Notes under the pieces: generated by a model | Database searches by the model: none | What the model saw: the letters and a program-made list of their open reading frames with translations, nothing else | Told to the model about the DNA's origin: nothing | Program-made: the position numbers and the translations under genes | Shown: piece by piece, positions 1 to 5,836 of the stretch | Position numbering within the stretch: the first letter of the stretch is position 1 | Layout of the letters: each line of letters opens with the position of its first letter | DNA from: Bacillota bacterium | Lineage (GTDB): Bacteria > Bacillota > Clostridia > Lachnospirales > Cellulosilyticaceae | Assembly: GCA_023415525.1 (NCBI GenBank) | Contig: JAEZKI010000525.1 | Location: forward strand, 1 to 9,779 | Length of the DNA stretch: 9,779 nucleotides | Reading direction: 5' to 3'

Positions 1-3
1 GAA

Positions 4-6
4 CAT
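4..6 (-). other. Possible start codon of the next gene, cut by the window edge
   Basis: On the minus strand an ATG lies at 6-4, preceded by AGGA five bases upstream and about 30 bases after the cdaR stop. Only two codons (Met-Phe) are visible, so no product can be read. In many Firmicutes glmM (phosphoglucosamine mutase) follows cdaA-cdaR. That neighbourhood is the only reason to suggest it here. Confidence 0.25.
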
Positions 7-36
7 CAGTGTCCTAATACCTGTTTTTATAACCTA

Positions 37-1353
37 TTACTCTTCTATTAATGGCTCTACCATTGCTTGCTGCCCTTCCTCTGGAGAAGGTGACTCTGGT
101 ATAATACGTGTAAGACGCACGTCCACATTAATAGGCTTATTCATAATAACAAAGTTTTCTGGTATGCTCAGTTCAATAGGAAGGTTATAGTCACCTTCAT
201 GTAAACCGGTCAAATCTAACTTACCCGTAATAGATACTGTATCAAAAGTTACTAATTCTTCTGCAGTTGCCTTGAGTATAATACTAACCCGTGGGGTAAG
301 GATTTCATACCCTAATTCTTCATTCATTCCCACTACCTCTATCTGCATTCCATTTATGGCTACATCAAAAGGATACGTATTTTCTTTTTTAATCTCTAAG
401 GTAACATCTACTTGTTTATCAATTGTATCGATGTATTCAATTCCCTTTGGTAAAATAATTTCTGTCTTAATAATACTTGTTTGTATGAGATTGTCTAAGT
501 TGATAGGTTTTAACTGAATCTTTTCCACTTGATCTACTAATTCTTCTTTTCCTACAATGGTTATCTCTTTAGGACTAATCAAGGTATTGGTATGCACATA
601 ATCAGCCGGTAATGTGCCTGTAAATGTTGCTTCGAGAGGAACTGTTTTTGTCTTTCCTATAGGTAGTTTTACATCTACTAACTGTATAGACTTCTTAATA
701 TTTTGAATCTCTTTACCTTCCTCATCATAAACCTTAACAGGTATTCTATCAATTAAATAATCTTGTGAGAATTTATCAATATTAATTTCAACACTTACTT
801 CCCTAATACTGTCAATATCTGATTGTGCCCCACTTAAAGTTACTGTATTCGGTGTTATAATGGGTTCTAGCTCCATATAACCATTTTTAGGTTCCCCAAT
901 CTTCCGATAGGTAATCTTTTTCTCTACTGATTTTTCTTTTTCCAATATAACATTGGTCACCTCTGGTGCTGTACTAATCACACTAATCCCCTCTAGGGAA
1001 ACAGTCACTGTATATTCTGCTACATTAATGATAGAGTCTACTGTTAACTCATTAATATAAGGTGTTAAGTCCAATGTAGCCTTAATAAGACTCTTATTCG
1101 CCAACACTTTATCGACTTGCAAACGTGGTCCTCTAATAACTGCTTTGAATTTTTGATCTTGTATTTTGTCTTTATTTTTAAGAACAAAACCTTTACTTTC
1201 TAGTTCAGTTAACCCCTTGATAACAATAGGAATATTTCTAATTTCTTGAGGTTGAGTAGGGTTCTGACTATTAATAACAAAAAGCCACAAAATAGCTGCC
1301 AAAACCAAAGATCCTATTTTCCACGAAAGGTTATGACTAAAAATTTTATTCAT
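37..1353 (-). CDS. cdaR: CdaR, YbbR-domain regulator of the c-di-AMP cyclase CdaA
   Basis: This is the membrane-anchored partner that modulates the diadenylate cyclase CdaA. With a start at 1353 the protein has 438 residues. One hydrophobic helix at about residues 13-27 anchors it, and the rest should lie outside the membrane. The body reads as about four YbbR-type beta-rich repeats (roughly 40-130, 140-228, 235-325 and 330-410), with recurring motifs such as 'ITPNTVTLSG' and 'ISPKEITIVG'. The tail is Pro/Glu-rich. An upstream in-frame start at 1392 is possible, but ATG 1353 has GGAAGGGG ten bases before it and overlaps the cdaA stop by eight bases (ATGAATAA), which suggests translational coupling. 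Family and order (cdaA then cdaR) are standard for Firmicutes. I am confident in the family and fairly confident in the start. Confidence 0.93.
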   Translation of the reverse strand: MNKIFSHNLSWKIGSLVLAAILWLFVINSQNPTQPQEIRNIPIVIKGLTELESKGFVLKNKDKIQDQKFKAVIRGPRLQVDKVLANKSLIKATLDLTPYINELTVDSIINVAEYTVTVSLEGISVISTAPEVTNVILEKEKSVEKKITYRKIGEPKNGYMELEPIITPNTVTLSGAQSDIDSIREVSVEINIDKFSQDYLIDRIPVKVYDEEGKEIQNIKKSIQLVDVKLPIGKTKTVPLEATFTGTLPADYVHTNTLISPKEITIVGKEELVDQVEKIQLKPINLDNLIQTSIIKTEIILPKGIEYIDTIDKQVDVTLEIKKENTYPFDVAINGMQIEVVGMNEELGYEILTPRVSIILKATAEELVTFDTVSITGKLDLTGLHEGDYNLPIELSIPENFVIMNKPINVDVRLTRIIPESPSPEEGQQAMVEPLIEE

Positions 1354-2203
1354 CTTTTCGTTTCCCCTTCCATATTGGCATCTTAATTTCACTACGTTTC
1401 TTTTTACGTGTAGCCATTAATATTTTTTTAATCAGCTCTAAATCTAGGCCTCTTTTCAACTTGCCATTGCGCACACAGGATACATTCCCTGTTTCTTCTG
1501 AAACCACTAGTACAATAGCATCTGAATTCTCTGATACACCTATTGCTGCGCGATGGCGAGTCCCTAAATCCTTGCTAATTTCCAAGCTATCTGATAGAGG
1601 TAAAAAACAAGTTGCTGCAGAGATACGATTGTTTTTCACAATAACTGCTCCATCATGAAGCGGTGTGTTTTTTTCAAATATATTAATAAGAAGTTGGCTG
1701 CTAATGACTGCATCAATAGGAATTCCTGTACGTTCTACATCCCCTAACTTAGTATCTTGTTCAATAACAATTAAGGCACCTGTTTTGCATTTAGACATAT
1801 GCATGCAGGCTTTGGCTAATCCATTAATGGAATCATCACTTAATTCCCCTTCCTCTAAGTCATTACTACTAAGCAATGAATTAAAGATCTTCCCTCTGCC
1901 AATCTGCTCAAGAGCCCTTCGAAGTTCGGGTTGAAAAACTACAATAAGTACAATTGTACCTACCGTAATGGTATTGGATATAATCCACCATACAGTATGT
2001 AATTGAAAAACATAAGCTAAAATTGCTACTACTAAAACAATAATAACACCTTTAAGTAGGGCCCACGTCCTTGTATCTTTTATCCACATCAAAACGATAT
2101 ATAGTAAGTAAGCTACTACTAAAATATCTAAAATATCTCTTATTCCTATCTGAGGGAGACTTATAAAAGCCATTCGATTAAACAACTCTTTTATTACATC
2201 CAC
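1346..2203 (-). CDS. cdaA: CdaA, membrane diadenylate cyclase (c-di-AMP synthase)
   Basis: The enzyme condenses two ATP into cyclic di-AMP, the second messenger that controls potassium and osmolyte uptake and cell-wall homeostasis in Firmicutes. With the GTG start at 2203 it has 285 residues. It has three N-terminal membrane helices (about 20-43, 46-66, 71-91) and then a cytosolic DAC domain. The signature DGA (184-186, in 'PLHDGAVIV') and RHR (216-218, in 'GTRHRAAIG') are both intact, so it should be active. The GTG is chosen because AAAGGAG at 2213-2219 lies nine bases upstream. An in-frame TTG at 2230 would place the start upstream of that site. ATG 2173 is a second alternative with a poorer site. 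An extended -10 promoter sits just upstream and cdaR overlaps the end. Confidence 0.96.
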   Translation of the reverse strand: MDVIKELFNRMAFISLPQIGIRDILDILVVAYLLYIVLMWIKDTRTWALLKGVIIVLVVAILAYVFQLHTVWWIISNTITVGTIVLIVVFQPELRRALEQIGRGKIFNSLLSSNDLEEGELSDDSINGLAKACMHMSKCKTGALIVIEQDTKLGDVERTGIPIDAVISSQLLINIFEKNTPLHDGAVIVKNNRISAATCFLPLSDSLEISKDLGTRHRAAIGVSENSDAIVLVVSEETGNVSCVRNGKLKRGLDLELIKKILMATRKKKRSEIKMPIWKGKRKDE

Positions 2204-2212
2204 GCAGCATAA

Positions 2213-2219
2213 CTCCTTT
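2213..2219 (-). promoter_or_regulatory. Ribosome binding site that sets the cdaA GTG start
   Basis: The minus strand reads AAAGGAG, nine bases before GTG 2203. It lies inside the longer open frame that begins at TTG 2230, which argues against that longer frame being the translated product. Confidence 0.75.
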
Positions 2220-2239
2220 ATTTTTAGCAATCTACATTT

Positions 2240-2248
2240 ATTATATCA
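2240..2248 (-). promoter_or_regulatory. Extended -10 promoter of cdaA-cdaR
   Basis: The minus strand reads TGATATAAT, a perfect TATAAT with the TGn extension. No good -35 box is visible at 16-18 bases. Transcription would start near 2233, leaving a leader of about 30 bases before the GTG start. The same nine bases precede the hydrolase-like gene at 5089-5097. Confidence 0.6.
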
Positions 2249-2340
2249 TGTTTTATATAGAAGCACTATGACAGATAAACTTTTTATATGCTTATTATTA
2301 CTTATCATCTCATAAATTATCTACTTTCTTCGTTTCTTTC

Positions 2341-2372
2341 TAAAAAAATAAAGAGACCTAAGTCCCTTTATT
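2341..2372 (-). terminator. Intrinsic terminator after the three-gene unit
   Basis: Minus-strand RNA from 2372 down forms an 11-pair stem (AATAAAGGGAC with GTCTCTTTATT, one G-U pair) around a four-base TTAG loop, running directly into a T tract. The stem begins inside the TAA stop of the preceding gene. It separates that unit from the cdaA promoter. Confidence 0.88.
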
Positions 2373-3393
2373 AATGTTCTAACGGCCCTTGTTTGTCGGA
2401 CTGTACTTTGCTATTTAAAAGATCCTGCATATAATCTTTTGTCTCTATTTTCGTATTATAAACCGTCTTTATCTTTGTATTAGTGGTGCTGACTTGGATT
2501 TTAGGAATGACCTTAACATGGTAATAATTCTCTTCATCTTCGAAGCTTACGATCTCTGCTCGTTGATAATCTAAAGCAATAGCAAAAAATTGACATATTA
2601 TAGCCACTATAGCCGTTAGAATAGTCATAATAACTACACCACCCATTCCTACATTCATATCCAGGAATAAAATAGCTAAACCAAAACCTGCTAAGTTCAT
2701 AACAGCTCCTAAAGCAATGGCAATATAGGGAGCATAATCCACTGACTGCTTACGAATAATATAAACAATAGAAAACACAATAAAAAATATAACCATTGTG
2801 CAAAGCATGGTCTTATCAACTAATAGTCCCTTTAATTCTACTGAGAAAAAGCTAGTTAATACATCTAAAATCTCACTTTTGCTTGTCCCAGATGGTTGTA
2901 AAGCAACAACCATTTGGGGCATAGTAAACCACAGAATAATCCCTATTAATATAGCAATAACACCAATGTATCCTCCAAATAAAGCTGCTAACATAGGAAC
3001 AAAAATCTCTACTCCCATAGCAAAACATAAAAGCGTTGCAATAATAAGCAAACTTTCTTTTGGAAATAAACGCATAAATAAAAGATATAATACCCATAAC
3101 ACCACAAATACTATAATACTTAATATAAGATTATTGCGAAAAATAAGAAGTGGTATCATAAACACGCAACCTAAAATCATCCATTTATCTGGTAAAAAAG
3201 TTGCCAATAAGGCCATAAATAGCACAATAGGTATTGTACTAAGGGGGCCAGTATACCCTATAGTTGCTATAAGTAAATTGATAGTCATTACTGCTATAAT
3301 AAATCGTATACCAGGTAAAATAATATATTCATATTGCTTAAATAGCTTAATTATATTCTGTCTCATGATAAACAATGCTTCATTCCCCTTCAT
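2371..3393 (-). CDS. Polytopic membrane protein of unknown function
   Basis: I do not recognise a characterised family. The 340-residue product (start 3393) has about nine hydrophobic segments between residues 24 and 275. A polar loop at about 160-195 interrupts them, and a soluble C-terminal tail (276-340) begins with a charged/aromatic stretch, 'FEDEENYYHVKVIPK'. From memory, similar proteins with this kind of tail occur in Lachnospiraceae next to a small two-helix protein, as here, but I cannot check that. ATG 3393 is chosen because GAGGGGG at 3400-3406 is six bases upstream. It overlaps the previous gene by 14 bases, so translation is probably coupled. An in-frame ATG at 3366 lacks a well-spaced site. 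The tail could bind a cytosolic partner, but that is a guess. Confidence 0.8.
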   Translation of the reverse strand: MKGNEALFIMRQNIIKLFKQYEYIILPGIRFIIAVMTINLLIATIGYTGPLSTIPIVLFMALLATFLPDKWMILGCVFMIPLLIFRNNLILSIIVFVVLWVLYLLFMRLFPKESLLIIATLLCFAMGVEIFVPMLAALFGGYIGVIAILIGIILWFTMPQMVVALQPSGTSKSEILDVLTSFFSVELKGLLVDKTMLCTMVIFFIVFSIVYIIRKQSVDYAPYIAIALGAVMNLAGFGLAILFLDMNVGMGGVVIMTILTAIVAIICQFFAIALDYQRAEIVSFEDEENYYHVKVIPKIQVSTTNTKIKTVYNTKIETKDYMQDLLNSKVQSDKQGPLEH

Positions 3394-3808
3394 TTTCTGC
3401 CCCCTCTTCGCTACTCTTATCTTGCTCATACTTAGCAAGTTTTTTAAGTAACTTTTTATATTCGGCTGTCCGCTTTTGAGTCATAGCATAACGTTTTCCA
3501 TAAACCCCTGTGGAAATCAAAGTATAAATAACCAACACTACTATCCACGGTATAATATAAGGTCCTATATAGACTTGTATAAACTCTGGTACGGAAGTAG
3601 GGATAATCAACTCCTCATTCATCATTTTCATGATATTAAAGCCCATAAAAAGTAACACGACTAAAGTTACTGAAAAACGCGTCTTAAAATTTTTAGCATA
3701 AACATAATCCTCTAAATAATAGCGACTACGCCTTGCATCTTCTTTTCCATAATTCTTATCATATATAGCGAGTTTTGTCATCAGAATAATTTTATTTTGA
3801 TCTACCAA
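3380..3808 (-). CDS. Small two-helix membrane protein of unknown function
   Basis: The 142-residue product has a charged N-terminus, two membrane helices (about 44-62 and 82-101) joined by a short loop, and a Lys/Glu-rich C-terminus (about 105-142) that may form a coiled coil. This layout puts both ends on the same side, probably cytosolic by the positive-inside rule. I do not recognise the family. The start is taken as TTG 3808 because AAGGAG ends eight bases before it. A GTG at 3817 overlaps the upstream stop by four bases but has the ribosome site directly against it, and ATG 3781 has no site. It lies between and overlaps its neighbours' ends, so it likely works with the polytopic protein encoded next to it. 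Confidence 0.75.
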   Translation of the reverse strand: MVDQNKIILMTKLAIYDKNYGKEDARRSRYYLEDYVYAKNFKTRFSVTLVVLLFMGFNIMKMMNEELIIPTSVPEFIQVYIGPYIIPWIVVLVIYTLISTGVYGKRYAMTQKRTAEYKKLLKKLAKYEQDKSSEEGAENEGE

Positions 3809-3813
3809 TCCCC

Positions 3814-5058
3814 TCACTCCTTATCTAGAATTAGCCCCTCATCGGTATAATTACCTGCAGCATTCCAGAAGAGCCATTCTGAAAGTCCTGCATCATACGC
3901 TCCTCGAATTTGGTCTTTTATTTGTTTTTCTCCGTAAGGCTGATATGGCTTTTGCTTACCCATTGTAAAATCCTGTAACCAAGGCCGAATGATTGCTTTT
4001 CTATCTTGGCGCTCATTTTTATTGATTTCATCTTGTGCAACCTCCATAGACCTTAATATTATATCATAAGGTGCAAGATGTGGATACTCTATTCCAAAAC
4101 AACCTTTCCCATAATGGGAAGGATACACCATAGGGCAAATATAATCCAAGTACTTACATAATTCTTTAAAATCTTGGCCTACAATCTCTGCATCTACTTG
4201 ACTTGTAATAATCGTTCCAAAAACATCAGCTGAAACGTATACCCCATAAGGTTCAAGCTCTTCATGCATATATTTAACAAACTCTGTGATAATTTGAGAC
4301 TTTGTCTTATTCGGCTCTAATTTCACCCGTTCCTCATCCATGCTCTCGTGAAAACGAACGTAATCAAATTGGATTTCCTTAAAACCACTACCAATAGCTT
4401 CTTTACAAATCTCTAATAAATAGTCCCAATTTCGCTTATCATAAGGATTTAACCATGTATCTCCTACACTATTGGTATACACCTCACCATTCACTGCTTG
4501 CATAGCTAACTCTGGATGAGTGGCAGTTGCTATATTATCTTTAAAAGCTACAATACGCGCTATAGGATAAACGTCTTCTTCATAAAGCCTTGTCATAACC
4601 TTTTGCAAATTCTCTATAGGTGGATTCTCTAAAACACATCCCATTTCTCTAAGCTTAGAATTATGAGAGGCAAAGGTCAAATAGCCATAGTCGCCTTTTA
4701 TATCTATAACAAAAGCATTTACCTGTGTCTTTTTAGCCAAAGCAATATATTCTTCATACTGAGCTAGTTTACTAGCAGGAATATAGATGCCCCTTACAAT
4801 CTTAGGGGCCTTATATAAATCATACTTAATCTCCGTATTACTTAAATATACAGGTTCTACCACTTCTTCTTTGGTTAAAAAAGAGGGGGGCATAAGCTTA
4901 GGAAGAGCTAAAACTGCTTTATCCTTTTTATTGGCAATCACTGCACCCATTCCTATTATGCAAAAAGCTACTACCAGTGTCAAAATTCTCTTTGTCCACA
5001 TTTTATGAACTTTATACTGATAATAACTATTTTGTGGCTTTACCTTATATTTTTTCAT
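3814..5058 (-). CDS. Membrane-anchored putative glycoside hydrolase-like protein (DUF4015 type)
   Basis: The 414-residue product has a basic N-terminus, one signal-anchor helix (about 25-42) and an extracytoplasmic TIM-barrel-like domain from about 86 to the end. Motifs I associate with the DUF4015 putative glycosyl hydrolase group are RGIYI (89-93), VIDIKGDYG (117-125), QFDYVRF (230-236), SADVFG (276-281), CPMVYPSHYG (308-317), IRPWLQDF (357-364) and EWLFWNAAGNY (394-404). The acidic residues in DIKGD and QFDYVRF are candidate catalytic or binding positions. Activity in this group is not well established, so 'hydrolase' is a family label. Start ATG 5058 has AGGAG 11 bases upstream. GTG 5070 abuts that site and lies only about 12 bases after the likely transcription start. 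It is the first gene of a three-gene unit. Confidence 0.88.
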   Translation of the reverse strand: MKKYKVKPQNSYYQYKVHKMWTKRILTLVVAFCIIGMGAVIANKKDKAVLALPKLMPPSFLTKEEVVEPVYLSNTEIKYDLYKAPKIVRGIYIPASKLAQYEEYIALAKKTQVNAFVIDIKGDYGYLTFASHNSKLREMGCVLENPPIENLQKVMTRLYEEDVYPIARIVAFKDNIATATHPELAMQAVNGEVYTNSVGDTWLNPYDKRNWDYLLEICKEAIGSGFKEIQFDYVRFHESMDEERVKLEPNKTKSQIITEFVKYMHEELEPYGVYVSADVFGTIITSQVDAEIVGQDFKELCKYLDYICPMVYPSHYGKGCFGIEYPHLAPYDIILRSMEVAQDEINKNERQDRKAIIRPWLQDFTMGKQKPYQPYGEKQIKDQIRGAYDAGLSEWLFWNAAGNYTDEGLILDKE

Positions 5059-5088
5059 CCGTATTAGCACTCCTACTCATACTCTTGT

Positions 5089-5097
5089 ATTATATCA
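5089..5097 (-). promoter_or_regulatory. Extended -10 promoter of the three-gene membrane unit
   Basis: The minus strand reads TGATATAAT, with a likely start near 5082 and a leader of about 24 bases to ATG 5058. There is no clear -35 box. It is identical over nine bases to the element before cdaA. Confidence 0.55.
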
Positions 5098-5179
5098 TAT
5101 ATCATTTTATGAAACGATTATTGATTATGCCTAATATTCCATGGATTAATTGTGAATATTTCTAACTATATACTTCTTA

Positions 5180-5209
5180 ATTATACCCATTATATCCTGT
5201 CATATTCAA
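5180..5209 (-). promoter_or_regulatory. Second, upstream promoter-like site for the three-gene unit
   Basis: The minus strand has TTGAAT (5209-5204), an 18-base spacer and TATAAT (5185-5180). Another TATAAT at 5194-5189 falls within the spacer. It faces the hydrolase-like gene about 120 bases downstream, with no terminator visible in between. Confidence 0.45.
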
Positions 5210-5277
5210 GGCAAGTCTTGTAAGAGAATTTTTAGAGATTTTCAAATAAAGAATAGTTTCATTAAAGAAAAAGTCTT

Positions 5278-5443
5278 TTAATGGTAAGTATAAAATGCTG
5301 CACCTTTTTCAAATGTACTTCTAGCTATTCCTTCTAAGTGTTCCATAAATGAATCGGATTTGTTTCTCCTCCCTTCCCTATTTATAATGTAAATTTAAAT
5401 TTGCACGAATATCCTCTACGTCAAAAACAGCATAGAAGCCTAA
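5278..5443 (-). pseudogene. Possible remnant of a small gene, frameshifted
   Basis: Two neighbouring minus-strand frames give peptides with protein-like composition. One spans 5443-5378 (containing FDVEDIRANLNLHYK, ending at TAG). The other ends at TAA 5280-5278 (containing MEHLEGIARSTFEKGAAFY). A one-base shift near 5380 would join them into one chain of about 50 residues. The ATG at 5346 is 19 bases from the GGAGGAG run, too far for normal use. The promoter at 5528-5556 points into it. I recognise no family, and such short stretches can arise by chance. Confidence 0.22.
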
Positions 5444-5527
5444 TTATTACATACTTTAAAGACTTTACTTATGGTATGACTCTGTAAGTGCAAATGGCTA
5501 ATCTAAATTTTCAGATTATTTAAATTG

Positions 5528-5556
5528 AGTATATCGTAAAAATTGAATTTATTCAA
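5528..5556 (-). promoter_or_regulatory. Well-spaced sigma-70-type promoter with no evident gene
   Basis: The minus strand reads TTGAAT (5556-5551), a 17-base spacer and TATACT (5533-5528). The start would be near 5521. The RNA would first meet a TAATCT/AGATTA hairpin (5518-5499) and then the coding-like scraps at 5443-5278. No intact reading frame follows, so the product may be a small RNA, a long leader for the 5058 gene, or nothing. Confidence 0.5.
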
Positions 5557-5647
5557 GAAGCTAGCTAGATATGTCCTAACTAACAAAAAAACTATTAGTA
5601 GAAATAACAAACATAAGAAACAGCTTCTGTAAAAAGATAACGAATCA

Positions 5648-5689
5648 AAAAGAATGGCAGACACCTATCTTAGAGTCTACCATCCTTTT
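5648..5689 (-). terminator. Long hairpin, candidate terminator of the kinase operon
   Basis: In minus-strand RNA, AAAAGGATGGTAGAC (5689-5675) pairs with GTCTGCCATTCTTTT (5662-5648) over 15 pairs, two of them G-U, around a 12-base loop. The 3' arm ends in a T run (CTTTTT). On the plus strand the two wobble positions become mismatches, which favours the minus strand as the functional RNA. It lies about 130 bases after the kinase stop and overlaps the stop codon of the scrap at 5677. It could also be a dispersed palindromic repeat. Confidence 0.55.
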
Positions 5690-5836
5690 AGTGAATTAAT
5701 GTATTCTTGGCTTAATGAGATTGCTCCTAAGGGGAGTATATCCGAATCTTTGTATTCATCTCTTAAGAATAAAGAGCTCTATCTTCATAAGTGCACAGCT
5801 CTTAAGAAAGCTAGCAAAGTCATCTTTGAATATATA
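5677..5836 (-). pseudogene. Possible 3' remnant of a gene behind the kinase, frameshifted
   Basis: After the kinase stop, two minus-strand frames carry protein-like peptides with no start of their own. One spans 5836-5756 (containing FKDDFASFLKSCALMKIE) and the other 5778-5677 (containing DEYKDSDILPLGAISL), ending in TAG inside the hairpin at 5648-5689. A frameshift near 5760 would join them into a C-terminal fragment of about 50 residues that stops right at a terminator, as an old gene end would. The upstream part overlaps the kinase 3' end, which suggests a junction. I recognise no family and the call is tentative. Confidence 0.28.

Larger units (their letters stand above)
5095..5819 (-). 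other. AT-rich gene-poor region between the two gene blocks
   Basis: This stretch of about 700 bases has stops in all frames at short intervals and no intact gene with a well-placed start. It contains, in minus-strand order: coding-like scraps just after the kinase stop, a 42-base hairpin (5648-5689), a well-spaced promoter (5528-5556), small inverted repeats (TAATCT/AGATTA at 5499-5518; an eight-pair hairpin at 5413-5438), coding-like scraps at 5278-5443 with a purine-rich GGGAAGGGAGGAG at 5366-5378, and two more promoter-like sites (5180-5209, 5089-5097). One hand-counted line (5581-5640) has 13 G+C in 60. I read it as a junction with decayed genes, possibly with a small RNA. Confidence 0.6.

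Noticed and set aside
2204..2230. TTG-initiated nine-codon extension of cdaA
   Set aside because: The AAAGGAG site lies within it and is correctly spaced for GTG 2203. The extended start would also sit almost at the predicted transcription start.
2798..3451. Plus-strand open frame of 217 codons
   Set aside because: It is wholly antisense to the two membrane-protein genes, which have ribosome sites, overlaps and a terminator. It is Ile/Asn/Lys-rich low-quality sequence, as expected from a shadow of hydrophobic codons.
5391..5402. AAATTTAAATTT palindrome as an operator
   Set aside because: A 12-base AT-only palindrome is easily found by chance in sequence this AT-rich, and no regulated intact gene follows.
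5760..5808. Direct repeat CTCTTAAGAA (5760-5769 and 5799-5808) as a target-site duplication or attachment site
   Set aside because: The copies are only 39 bases apart with no element between them. The short AT-rich repeat around CTTAAG is not enough evidence.
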